From the NCBI RefSeq assembly GCF_016920785.2, contig NW_024609837.1:52752671-52816670 (forward strand): a stretch of 64,000 nt of DNA, given 5' to 3'. The notes beneath the pieces were generated by a model. The model saw only the letters and a program-made list of their open reading frames with translations, made no database searches and was not told where the DNA came from. This document shows, one piece after another, positions 44,739-54,844 of this stretch. Origin of the DNA: Ixodes scapularis (Eukaryota > Arthropoda > Arachnida > Ixodida > Ixodidae). Both the position numbers and the translations under genes were made by a program. Position 1 is the first letter of the stretch. Every line of letters starts with the position of its first letter.

Positions 44739-46124
44739 ATGCCCGTGCAGCGTTCCCCTCCCAGGACCCGCAGTGCAAGCCCGACTCCAAGTTCGCTGAG
44801 AAGACCACTCAGCGCGGAACCTGAAACTCGGACCAGCCGTCGCACCAAGGGAGAGGATCCGGAGTACGGTTTGCTCCTGGACAAACCCAAGCCGAAGAAG
44901 ACGACGATGGACAACCAGTCGCAGGCCCCCGCCGCTCCTGCCGTCGTCTACCTACCCGTCGCTCCCCGGACACCGGCTTCCTTCCACGGCGAAAGCCACG
45001 AAGACATCGACGACTGTGTCCAACAGTACGAACGAGTGGCCCGTCATAACGGGTGGACACCGGAACAGTGTCTGCAAAACGCTTACTTCGCCTTGGAAGC
45101 CACCGCCCGGAACTGGTTCGAGTACCACGAAGCTTCGATCACTTCATGGGAGCAACTCAAGGCTGAGTTGCTAAGAACGTTCACGAACCTACAACGAAGA
45201 GAACGCGCGGAAGAGCTTCTTCAAGCGAGGATTCAAGGCCCTAACGAGAGCGTCGTTAGCTTCGTGGAAGATGTCCTGCGACTGAGCAACCGCGCCGATC
45301 CCGAAGCATCCGAAGCAAAGAAGCTCAGAGTCTTGATGCGTGGCGTCAAGGAAAACATTTTCGGTGGTCTTGTGCGGAGCCCGCCTACCACCGTCGAAGG
45401 CTTCATGACGGAGGCCACCAACATCGAATGTGCCCTTCAAGCACGAGCCATTCACTATCACCGAGTTCCCGGCGTCGGTTCCTTTTCGCCTTCCGGCTGC
45501 AACACCACGGACATCCGCGAGATGATCCGAGACGTCGTCCGGGAAGAGATCAAGAGACTTCTACCTGCCGCCGCAAGCCCAGCTTCGCCCTCAATCGCCG
45601 AGATTGTCGGGGAAGAAGTCCAGCAAGCGCTGCAGCCTGAGGTTCTCGTCAGCACCGCTCCGGAACCACCGACGTTGAGTTACGCCGCAGTGGCCCGACG
45701 GCCACCGCCTCCTCGTCGCAACTATGTCACGCCGCCCCGACGTCAGTCTCCTGCACCGCAGCACGACCGACGCCACGACGACCAGGTCCAGTACGCCTGC
45801 CCGGAGCCTCGCGCACCCCGCAAGACCGACGTGTGGCGAACGCCCGACCGACGCCCTCTGTGCTTCCATTGCGGGGAAGCGGACCACACCTACCGCCGAT
45901 GCCCATACCGACGACTCGGGCTACGCGGGTTCCACCCGAACGACCCGCGCCCCCGTCATGGTGAACGCCCTGTCGAGATAGACGAGTACCTGCGACGACC
46001 TCAGTCCCCCGAGCCTGCGTTCCGCCGAGAGTTCCGGTCGCCGTCACCGCGACGTCCAGCTTCGCCGATGCACCAACCACGACGGGAAAGCCTGTCCCCC
46101 CTCGCTCCTCGCCGGGGAAACTAG
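44739..46124 (+). CDS. gag: Gag polyprotein (Ty3/gypsy)
   Basis: An intact 461-aa ORF whose ATG lies just after the primer site. Residues 1-60 are basic and serine/proline-rich. The capsid-type region spans about residues 80-240 (NAYFALEATARNWFEYHEAS, SVVSFVEDVLRLSNRAD), a linker rich in Pro and Arg follows, and one CCHC knuckle CFHCGEADHTYRRC lies near residue 375. An Arg/Pro-rich tail ends in RRGN. The last two codons before TAG form the slippery heptamer, so part of the product should be Gag-Pol. The frame has no break although pol is damaged, which fits recent insertion or use of Gag in trans. Confidence 0.95.
   Translation: MPVQRSPPRTRSASPTPSSLRRPLSAEPETRTSRRTKGEDPEYGLLLDKPKPKKTTMDNQSQAPAAPAVVYLPVAPRTPASFHGESHEDIDDCVQQYERVARHNGWTPEQCLQNAYFALEATARNWFEYHEASITSWEQLKAELLRTFTNLQRRERAEELLQARIQGPNESVVSFVEDVLRLSNRADPEASEAKKLRVLMRGVKENIFGGLVRSPPTTVEGFMTEATNIECALQARAIHYHRVPGVGSFSPSGCNTTDIREMIRDVVREEIKRLLPAAASPASPSIAEIVGEEVQQALQPEVLVSTAPEPPTLSYAAVARRPPPPRRNYVTPPRRQSPAPQHDRRHDDQVQYACPEPRAPRKTDVWRTPDRRPLCFHCGEADHTYRRCPYRRLGLRGFHPNDPRPRHGERPVEIDEYLRRPQSPEPAFRREFRSPSPRRPASPMHQPRRESLSPLAPRRGN
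46115..46121 (+). promoter_or_regulatory. -1 frameshift site GGGAAAC directly before the gag stop
   Basis: The gag codons read CGG GGA AAC TAG, so the heptamer is G GGA AAC in the correct phase with the stop next to it. A -1 slip continues as LGAATPGGGVAEDD into protease. Six bases downstream, CGGCAAC (46,128-46,134) pairs with GTTGCCG (46,148-46,154). The loop TGGAGG (46,138-46,143) can pair with CCTCCA (46,175-46,180), giving an H-type pseudoknot. The spacing matches known retroviral sites. Confidence 0.85.
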
Positions 46125-48793
46125 GCGCGGCAACCCCTGGAGGTGGAGTTGCCGAAGACGACCGACGCCAAGATCCTCCACGAACGTCGGGAGGTCCCCA
46201 CTCGAACGCTACCAGAGACCAAAACGACGCCGCTGCAGTGGGGTCCAATAGCCTAAACGTCATCATCGACGGCCACGACGCATCTGCACTCGTGGACACC
46301 GGAGCAGACTACTCTGTCTTGAGTGGGAGGCTCTCCCGCCGCCTTCGAAAAGTCACGACGCCGTGGGATGGACCTCAAATACGAACCGCCGGAGGGCACC
46401 TCATCACACCCATCGGGAGATGCACTGCTCGCGTCGAGATCCGCGGTGAAACGTGCCCTGTGAAGTTCATCGTTCTACAAGACTGTTCCAGAGACGTTAT
46501 TCTCGGCATGGACTTTCTGTGTGAATACGGCGCCGTCATCGACCTTGGTGAGAACAGATTGACGCTGCGCAAGCCCGTTCCGTCTTCAGAGAAACCTCAA
46601 ACAGCGTCAGCCGCCGTCCGAGTCGCTGCCGACCACGTGAACCTGCCGCCGCGATCAAGTGTTGTCGTACCCGTAGTGGCCGATGAAGCTACCTGCGGCG
46701 AAGTTGTTCTTGAAGGCAACCTTCAATTACTCCTAGAACGAGGAATAGGCGTCGCAAGAGGAGTGGCTGAACTTCAGGATGGGCGCACCGTGGTCTTTGT
46801 GACAAACTTTCGACAAGAAGTGCAACACCTCACGAAAGGTGCCGCTGTAGGCAACGTCGAGGAAATTCGGAACTCCGCCGAAATCGCCGCGATTGCTGAA
46901 GAATCATTCCCACCTCAGCTACACATTACGGCGCCAGCACAGCTCGACATTGACCGCAAGCTTCCAGGCCCGAAACGACGGCAGCTAAGTGACCTTCTCG
47001 CCGAATACAGTGACTGCTTCGCGACGTCGTCGAGGGTGTGCCAAACCACCATTGCGAAACACCGCATCGTTACCGAGGACGACGCGCGCCCTGTGCATCG
47101 ATCGCCGTACAGAGTCTCCGTTAAAGAAAGGGAGGTGATCCAGGAGCAAGTGCAAGACGGCACCGAGCGAGTTATCGCCTACGCAAGTCGGACACTGTCC
47201 AAGGCAGAGAAAAATTACTCCACGACTGAGAAAGAATGCCTTGCTGTCGTCTGGGCAATCACGAAGTTTCGTCCGTATTTGTACGGGAGCCCGTTCCGTG
47301 TAGTCACGGACCACCACTCGCTCTGCTGGCTTGCGAACCTCAAGGACCCGTCAGGACGCCTCGCTCGATGGAGTCTACGACTACAACAGTTCAACATGAC
47401 TGTGGTCTACAAGTCAGGCCGCAAGCACAGCGACGCCGACTGCCTGTCCAGAGCCCCCATCGAAACACCTTCGGGCAGCAGCAACGACGAAGACGACGAG
47501 TGCTTCCTAGGTGCACTGAACACCGACGACATGTCACGACGTCAAAGAGACGATCCTGAGTTGCGCGCGCTAATCGAGCACCTCGAAGGACAAGGGGGTA
47601 CTGTCCCCCGTGTCTCCTCGAGAGCCCTGCCGACTTTCGTCCTCCGACAAGGTGTACTTTACAAGGAGAACTTCGGAGACAACAGCACACCATGGCTGCT
47701 GGTAATCCCCACCGACCTTAGAGCGGAGATCTTCCAAGCCTGTCACGACGACCCGACGTCCGGACACCTTGGTTACAGCCGTACGCTGGCCCGAATTCGT
47801 GAAAGGTAGTACTGGCCCAAGCTGCCAAAGACCGTTCACTTCTACACACGGTCCTGCCACGAGTGCCAGCGACGCAAGAAACCGCCGACGAAGCCGGCAG
47901 GTCTCCTGCATCCGATCGCTCCCCCGACCGTACCGTTCCAGCAGATCGGAATGGATCTACTTGGTCCTTTTCCACCATCGACGCAAGGAAACAGATGGAT
48001 TATTGTCGCCACAGATTATCTCACACGGTATGCCGAAACGAAAGCCCTTCCTGTAGGGACTGTTGTGGAAGTCGCCAAGTTCTTTATCGAATCCATCGTC
48101 CTCCGGCACGGCGCTCCCGAAGTTATGATCTCTGACCGTGGATCATTGTTCATGGCTCAGCTGACGCAAGAAATCCTTCATCTCAGCCACACCAGCCATC
48201 GGCGCACAACGGCGTACCACCCGCAGACCAACGGGCTGACGGAGAGACTCAACAAGACCATCGCCGACATGATCTCCATGTACGTCGACGTGGAGCACAA
48301 GACATGGGACGAGGTGTTGCCGTACGTCACATTTGCATACAACACGGCCGTGCAAGAGACCACCGGGGTGACACCCTTCCAACTGGTTCATGGTCGTAAA
48401 GTAACGACAATGCTGGACGCGATGTTACCCCACGAACCGGCTCTCGACGGAAGCGACGACGCCCAGGTGGTTGCCCAACGGGCAGAAGAAGTCCGCCAGC
48501 TCGCCAGACACCGTATTCAAGCCCAACAACGTGTCGACACTGGCCGCTACAACCTTCGTCGTCGGGACGTCCACTTCCAGCCCGGAGACAGGGTGTGGGT
48601 GTGGACACCGATCCGCCGCCGTGGTCTCAGTGAGAAACTCCTAAAGCGCTACTTCGGACCCTACAAAGTACTTCGTCGACTCGGGGATCTGAACTACGAG
48701 GTGATGCCCGACGGAACACGGACTTCATCACGCCGCGCTCCACGACCGGAAGTCGTCCACGTCGTGCGCCTCAAGCCGTACTACGCGCGATAA
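46121..48793 (+). pseudogene. pol: Pol with in-frame RT deletion and one integrase stop
   Basis: The -1 frame opens at the gag stop. Protease follows with ALVDTGADYSVLSG and VILGMDFL. The frame then runs through the RT N-terminal linker to about 47,158 (VIQEQVQDG), where the whole RT and the first RNase H aspartate are missing, and rejoins in frame in RNase H (TERVIAYASRTLSKAEKNYS, TDHHSLCWL, HSDADCLSR). The integrase HHCC domain contains a TAG (47,807-47,809) where Tyr is expected before WPK. The frame then continues to 48,793 with core residues Asp (MDLLGP), Asp (ISDRG) and Glu (GLTERLN), and a GPY/F-type C-terminus (YFGPYKVLRRLGDLNYEV). Integrase would be complete except for that single stop. 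Confidence 0.93.
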
Positions 48794-48920
48794 GACTGCG
48801 AACTGTGATCTTGTGCACCGCTTGATAGGATTGTGTTTTGCGAGCCTCCGTAGGTTCCCATTTTTTTTTGTTTGTTTCGCTCTGTTTTGTTGCCTTTTAC
48901 GTGGCATCGAGACGATGCCT

Positions 48921-48938
48921 TTTTAAAGGGGGGAGTAA
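48921..48938 (+). other. Polypurine tract
   Basis: TTTTAAAGGGGGGAGTAA lies directly before the TG of the 3' LTR. Confidence 0.85.
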
Positions 48939-49348
48939 TGCCACGCTCGTCAGCGAGCGACCGCGCGCGTGGCCGGGTGTTTACCGTGCTTGACTGTCGT
49001 GCAAAGAGTCTGGGTTCGATTCCAGTCAGTGGAATGCTCTTTTATTTGTTCTTTCATTGCGTTCTCGTGAGTTCGAGAACATTCTCGTCAGATCGAGTTC
49101 TGAATGTTCCAGTCGCCGAACAATCTGGGCGGTTTGTTCCAGAACCCAACGCGCGTACATAAGGGACTCCGCGTGCTGATCTGCAGTCAGTTTTCGCCCA
49201 GCGTTCGACTCTGCTGCTACGCCGATTTCGACGCCCGCGACGCTTCGTTATTATCGTTTGTACCCTTTTGTTTCTTGGCACAAGTTCGCCACATTAAACG
49301 TTTATTTCTTTCTGTTCATTTATTGTTTATTGGCCACCACCCGTGACA
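48939..49348 (+). repeat. 3' LTR with tRNA-like A and B boxes
   Basis: Five differences from the 5' LTR, one of which falls in the A box (TGGCCGGGTGT at 48,970-48,980). The B box (49,013-49,023) is unchanged. Confidence 0.95.
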
Positions 49349-49352
49349 ATAT

Positions 49353-50285
49353 CCCACAGACAAGAGTTTTACCGAATCATTGTACTTAAGGATAAGCACT
49401 GTGTGCGTCCTAAGAAAAGATAGGGGAAACATCTGCTTCTCATAGGCCTCGGTCAGTCACTCATACAGCACAGGCGCCACCTAATTCTTAGAAGATTTAT
49501 AAAATCAGCACCAAGGCCGTCCGGTCCTGGCGTCTTTCCACTCGTCAGCTCATCGATAGCCGCTTCGACTTCCCGCACGGTGATAGGAAACTCTAGGCTA
49601 TCGCACACCTGCTGTTCTAGCTGGGGCATCAGAAACCAAAATTCCTCCTTGAACCCATCATCTACTGACGCGATACGCCCAAACAGATTTCGATAATGGT
49701 CCACAAAAGCCCTTTCCATAACCGCCTCGTCACGCGTCACCGTAGTTCCGTAACAGATTTCCTTGATATCGTTACGTTGCGCATAACTTTTTTCGTCGCT
49801 TAGCGTGCGCTTCGTCGTAGCTTCACCCATCCACAGCTTGTCGCTTCGAGCCCTTACTATTGCTCCTCTGTCTTTCTCCACATCGATCAGCTCCAGTTTA
49901 CTTTTACAATCCTTGTGGCGCATGAATTCACCGGGATTCACGCTTTCTAGGGTTAAAAACCATATGACTGACGCCGTGAAACATCTTCTTTCTTTTTCTG
50001 ATAGCTAAGGGTGTTGCTTCTCTCGATTGCAGCCATTTTTACTTCTTCCTTAAAAAGATTCCAACGCACAGCCCACAGTGTATGATCGTTACCGTATAAA
50101 ATGTCTGAAAGTTTTCTCACATTTGCTCTAAAAGGCTCATGATTAAGAATACTACTGTTGAGTTTCCATAGTGCCCAGTCCCATTTTGGTGATTTTTCCT
50201 TATTACCAAGAGTAAACATGACTAACGCATGATCACTGAAAGACACGTGCTTAACAGAATAATCGCTACAAAGAGGTAAAAGATC
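49353..50285 (-). pseudogene. L1/Tx1-like LINE ORF2, endonuclease end to RT start
   Basis: Minus-strand reading gives VYVSLDLLP and FSDHALVMFTL (end of an AP-type endonuclease), a helical linker (WDWALWKLNSSIL, NPGEFMRHKDCKSKLELIDV), then AFVDHYRNLF and AIDELTSGKTPGPDGLGADF, the first RT motif. It is interrupted after about 90 further bases by the Ty3 element and resumes at 44,299. The 5' end is truncated inside the endonuclease. Confidence 0.85.
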
Positions 50286-50344
50286 AAGCGAGACATATAC
50301 CCTGGTGGGGATGTAGAAATCAGATTATCGTAAATACTTCAAAA

Positions 50345-51633
50345 ACTCAAGTAATGTGCTTTAGAGATCCCCCCAAAATACTATTAACTGAATTACCCAT
50401 TAAAATGCACAATAAAAACTGCAATAACCGTTCATGCCTACCAATTGAGTATGTAAAAAATGTAAAATACCTTGGAATGTATATAGACCAACATCTTAAA
50501 TGGGACTCACACATAGAGCAAGTTTGCAAAAAATTAAGGACACTGATGGCCTATATGCTTCACATTCAAGATATGGTCCCCCATTCTGTACTTAAAATGA
50601 TTTATAACTGGTTAGGAAAATCTGTAGTTCAATATGGAATAACTGTTTATGGGCACTGTGCCAAATACCTACAAAGAAAAGTTGAAACTCTCCAAAAACG
50701 GATATTCAAAAGAATCGGTTGCCAAATCAAAAAGAGAAGCGATTTAATAGATGACATACCTAAAGAAATAGGCGCATTTTATTTTAGTGATCAATTGAAA
50801 TATGACATAATCACAAAATTCTTTTTAATCAACAACCACAACAAGAGAAATTGTTAAAGAAAGAACATTACGACCAAACAGGAAATAATAATAATAATAA
50901 TAATAATAATATTTATGTGCATACAAAAATCTGATCCTGAGTGGCGTGCACGGCTGTGTAGAAAGGTTAACACCCGTACGCGAGTGCGCCTGCCAGCCCG
51001 CCACCCAGGATCTGAAAAAAAAACACACGCACACGCACTTATATACCAAATTTGTACACAGGGCCGTAACCCAAAATGTTTTAAAAGAAAAATGAGGGTG
51101 AAATGTAGAGTGTAAGTTGACTCCCTCGTATACCTATGAGAACACACACACAAACACACATTAATGAAGACAAAGTATGGAGGGTCTACCAGAAAATATG
51201 TGCCTAAACTTTTTAACGAACTACCTGAGGAGCTGGTTGGGTGCAAAAATCCACAAGCAATGAAAAAAATGGCAAGAATATGAATCAATGAACAGAAAAA
51301 TTAAACAAAGTGCGAATTAATAAAAAGTGCCAACATACGACTGTAACCACTGTATGAATTATATTGACTATTAAAACAATGCTTTGAGATATATTACTAG
51401 ATAGCAATATGCGCCTAATAGAGGCCTGTTCCACCGGTTATAGTGCACGTGTATATATGAGCCGCTTCTTTTCTTATAATTTGTTTGGTTTGTTTAAACT
51501 CATAGAATGAGTTAAAACTGTAAAAATTATGGTTGTTAGTCACGTGCGCGTCCCACACACAAGCCTTCTTGACTTACGTGGGTACAGAGCGAAATGTATT
51601 CAAAATAGAAAAATAAATTGTATTGTATTGTAT
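50345..51633 (+). pseudogene. LINE 3' portion (RT thumb to tail)
   Basis: A 167-codon ORF gives EYVKNVKYLGMYIDQHLKWD, SHIEQVCKKL and a helical region. After an (ATA)n repeat (50,888-50,912) and about 230 bases, reading resumes with STRKYVPKLFNELPEELV, the usual LINE ORF2 end. The 3' end is a TTGTA repeat (ATTGTATTGTATTGTAT) at about 51,616-51,633. It abuts the 5' end of the oppositely oriented LINE at 50,285. Confidence 0.78.
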
Positions 51634-51987
51634 CCAGTCTCGCGTGACTCCGGCCTTGAAAATGCGTAAACTGTACATTTCCCTGATTCATACAGGCCGC
51701 GACGTCCTCTAAGAAATGCCCCGAAACAAGGTTATTCAAATAAAAGGAACCTGAGTCTCAAACAGGAGCATGACGCGCTCGATCCTGTGGCCTACAAACG
51801 CAGTTAAAAGCACAAAAAAAAATGAATCGCTCGCAATTAAAATGCAACCTCAGACTATAAAAAAAAAAAAAAATACGTTCACCTTCGCGATTCGGCGCGT
51901 AGACACAAAAAACGCTCCAATCAGCGTTAGAGCAAGAAAAATCGCAGTAGACAAATCGACCGGAATCTAAAATGCACCTGCATATAT

Positions 51988-52403
51988 TGCCGCGAGCGCA
52001 GCTGACCAAGAAGGCAGCGCGCTCGTGGTCTAACGGTTATCGCGCGTGCTTTCCACGCTGAAAGCCAGAGTTCGATTCCTGGCCGCGGAGGCGCATTTTT
52101 GTTGAGTCGGTAAAGTAATGTTTTGGTAAGTTCAAAAACCATGTTGCTTGTTCGAGGTCAGAATGTTCTACACGCCGCACCTTCTACGCCGATTATTCCA
52201 GAACCCCACAGGTGTACATAAGGGGCTCCGCTTGGCGATCTGCCTTCAGTTTCGCCCCAGCGTTCGACTCTGCTGTCACGCTGACTCGACGCCCGCGAAG
52301 CTCTACTTTCTTCTGTTCCCTTCTTATTTTTGGGCACAAGTTCGCCCCATTAAATGTTTAGTTTCTTCAGTTATTATCGCCTCATCACCCGTCATTCGTG
52401 ACA
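51988..52403 (+). repeat. Solo LTR related to the 44-49 kb Ty3 element
   Basis: 416 bp with TGCC ... GACA ends and ATAT on both sides (51,984-51,987 and 52,404-52,407). The 3' half is clearly homologous to the 410-bp LTRs (GTTCGACTCTGCTG, GGGCACAAGTTCGCC, CATTAAA). The 5' part is diverged but keeps tRNA-like boxes at 52,026-52,036 (TGGTCTAACGG) and 52,069-52,079 (AGTTCGATTCC), again 32 bases apart. Confidence 0.92.
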
Positions 52404-52629
52404 ATATTTTAATTCTGAACATAAAGGGGAAAATTAGTAACGCTCCGCGTTGAGCCCCACTTTTGTTACCACGGTTCTTGAGCTGAAAAGGAGTATTGTC
52501 GCTAATTAGGAGAAATAATGTATCTGGACTGTCTCGTTAGTGTTACTGAATGGTTAAAAATAGGTTACTAACATTTCATATCGGACATCAGAAAAAATAC
52601 AGGAAGTTCGAGCTTGCAGTAAAAATGTA

Positions 52630-52635
52630 TTTATT
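52630..52635 (-). terminator. Poly(A) signal AATAAA of the proline-rich gene
   Basis: On the minus strand AATAAA lies about 95 bases after the TAG stop of the terminal exon. Confidence 0.6.
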
Positions 52636-52728
52636 AAAAACAAGTTTAAAGCGTATCACGGGCGTACGAACCTCGTGCAACAAAGACTCGTGCCATTAAA
52701 ATGCACCGGGTTATTATGAGGCTCGTTT

Positions 52729-52940
52729 CTAGCAGTAATCGGGAACTGGAGCCTCCGTAGTTGTTGTCGCCGGAGTTTCTGGTGGAGACGGAGGTCCAAC
52801 TGGAGGTGGAGGTCCTGGTGGAGGCTGAGGTCCAGGTGTGGGCGGTGCTGGTGGGGGAACTTCTGGCTGTTCGGGGTCAGTGGGCGGTTCTGGTGGCGGG
52901 ACTGGCACTTCAGGATAACTCGGGGTTGCGGGTGGTTGGG
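52729..52940 (-). CDS. Terminal exon, proline-rich C-terminus of an unknown protein
   Basis: On the minus strand an acceptor ACTATTTCAG is followed by 212 nt ending in TAG. It encodes 69 residues, largely Pro with Glu, Thr and Gly (TPSYPEVPVPPPEPPTDPEQ, PPPGPPPPVGPPSPPETPAT), ending VPDYC. The first two bases complete a Pro codon begun by the exon at 54,844-54,783, and the phases agree exactly. A proline-rich, Cys-ended tail suggests a secreted or cell-surface protein, but the family is unknown. The repetitive codons suggest that length varies between alleles. Confidence 0.75.
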
Positions 52941-52949
52941 CTGAAATAG

Positions 52950-54780
52950 TTAAGCCTTATCAGAATATGGAAAGAAGGCTTTCGCGAGGACTGCTCTTAC
53001 TAGCACGGGCTAAACCACGGCGTAAAAAAAATTAACAGATACGTCTAACGTAGGGAGCAAACAATAAAAATCAGCTAAAACAACAAAATGGGCTCAAAAA
53101 ACGGAAAGTTTTAATTTTGTTTATTGTTATGTTAATTACAAATTCAAAATAACCTGATAAAAAAAAAAAAAAAAACTCGGTGTGGCGATTATGTTTACGT
53201 TCCTTGCTTGGTGATTGGTTCTTCGGCGTTCTCATTGGTTAATGTCGGAATATGATTGGCTGAACATCTGGAATAAGTTTTTCTGGAGTTGCCAGGCCCT
53301 ACATTTCTTAAGCTGTTCTCTCAGATAGGTTGTTAAAGCGGCGCGAAAACGAAATTAAAGCGCCTATTTATTTACCTAAATAGGACCTATCGAATTCAAA
53401 GGTCTCGAAAACACCTGTTGTTGGCTGGAAAATACGGAAAAAGATATTTTTAAAGGAATTAAACGATTTACAAATTTCGCCTAACGAATAAACCAGAAGC
53501 TTGGTTGGAGTGCCCTGTCCTCATTGAGCCCTTGAGAGCAGCGCTGCGCCGCGGCAGTACGTCGTACTAGTGTATACGAATAAGGACGGTACACGGGCCC
53601 GAGATATTGACGGCTAAGGCCACTGTTGAGTAGGCGAAGCTGGGCTCCGTCGGGAAGCTTCGTACAGCCGTTCCCGTGTTGACGAAGTTGATGGCCGGGC
53701 GGCCGTCCCCTTCGAAAAAAATTGTTTGCTTCGTTGGGCTGGTCAAATGATCACAATCATTCTGTGCGTTTACACTTCAAGGAACGTTTGCGCGTCTACT
53801 TTCCCGCGAAACGCTCGAAGAGCCACTCTCTGTGATCTACGAAATCAGCTCAGCGAATGATGAGGCGGAACATCGGTTTATACCTCAAAATGAAGTCTGC
53901 GCTGTGGCATAACGCAGTGCAAAGCGTCATGCTTGCATAGCGTAATGCCACAGCGCAGACGTAATTTTGAGAGACCTCATCATTCGCTGAGCTGATTTCG
54001 TAGATTGCAGAGATTGGCTCTTCGAATGCTTTGAGTATAAGTAGACACGCAGGAATTTTTTAGAGTGTACAGTGAGACGGGGGCCGTGCACTTGTGCGGC
54101 AGATGGAAACACATACTTCAAAACCGTCCTTTTATTGAGATAGAAACACATATATACAATATAGGTTCACAGAACCAAATACGTGTTTATTTCTGTTCTT
54201 CAGCTTGTCTCAGATCGCAATATTATTTTATCAGTTTCATGATGATGCTAAGTCAAAACTGACTATTCAAGTCGGTACAATCCGACGCCTCAGTTACCCT
54301 CCTGAGGCTTTAGACTCGTCAAACATTACATTGGAATTGAAAGTTAGTGCAGCGCGCTGAATGGACTTCGGCGATGAAAGCACTGCGTGATCCTGACAGA
54401 ATCCAATCAGCGCGCTCCGTAAACTTCGGCCCCAACTTTGTGTTTGACGACTCCAAGGCCCGTGTTCCTATTGAAAACGTATAGCGCCGGTTTCTCGCGT
54501 TGTGCGTTAGAAAGGGCGACGACTTGTGCAGAAAACAGGGAATAGAATACGTGTAACACTTTCAGAAACACACGGGAAACCACAAAATGATAATTGAACA
54601 AAAGAGAAGTTATCATAACTCCAACATAAAAGGTACTTAAGCAAACGAATATAAATCTTCCATAATTTGCGGAAGGTGCATTGTATCAACTAGACATAAA
54701 TGGTGGCAAAGGTATCTTATGTAGAAGTACATATTTTAATGGACTCGTAAAGCATTATGTAAAGAATAAATGGTTCACTC
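52950..54780. other. Probable last intron of the proline-rich gene
   Basis: Between the two minus-strand exons. It holds the large fold-back at 53,790-54,055 and no recognisable coding sequence. Confidence 0.55.
53790..54055. repeat. Large fold-back element
   Basis: 53,790-53,927 pairs with 53,930-54,055, with an 18-base extra segment in the left arm and scattered mismatches. Long exact blocks include CTACGAAATCAGCTCAGCGA and GTCTGCGCTGTGGCAT. Confidence 0.92.
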
Positions 54781-54782
54781 AC

Positions 54783-54844
54783 GTAAAGGGGGCTCCTGAG
54801 GATTATCGGGACCTGAAGAATCGTCACGTCTATCCTTGCATTTC
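54783..54844 (-). CDS. Penultimate exon of the proline-rich gene
   Basis: A 62-nt exon has acceptor TATATTTAG and donor GTGAGTG. It encodes KCKDRRDDSSGPDNPQEPPL with one base of a codon at each end. It joins the terminal exon to read EPPLPQPPATP. It needs a preceding exon ending with two bases of a codon, which I could not identify upstream (higher coordinates). The acidic/basic, then proline character is continuous across the junction, which supports the pair. Confidence 0.72.

Larger units (their letters stand above)
44304..49348 (+). mobile_element. Ty3/gypsy element, complete LTRs, RT-deleted
   Basis: The 410-bp LTRs (44,304-44,713 and 48,939-49,348) flank primer site, gag, pol and polypurine tract. 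The target duplication is ATAT (44,300-44,303 and 49,349-49,352). The LTRs differ at 5 of 410 positions, so insertion is recent. Removing the element restores the LINE motif RPITL reading across the site. Pol lacks reverse transcriptase and has one stop in integrase, so the copy depended on enzymes supplied in trans. Confidence 0.97.

Noticed and set aside
45591..46299. Minus-strand ORFs of 98 and 190 codons opposite gag
   Set aside because: Antisense shadows of the GC-rich gag region.
51988..52090. A true tRNA-Glu-like gene in the solo LTR
   Set aside because: A and B boxes are present but the acceptor and anticodon stems do not pair properly. Treated as a tRNA-like promoter region.
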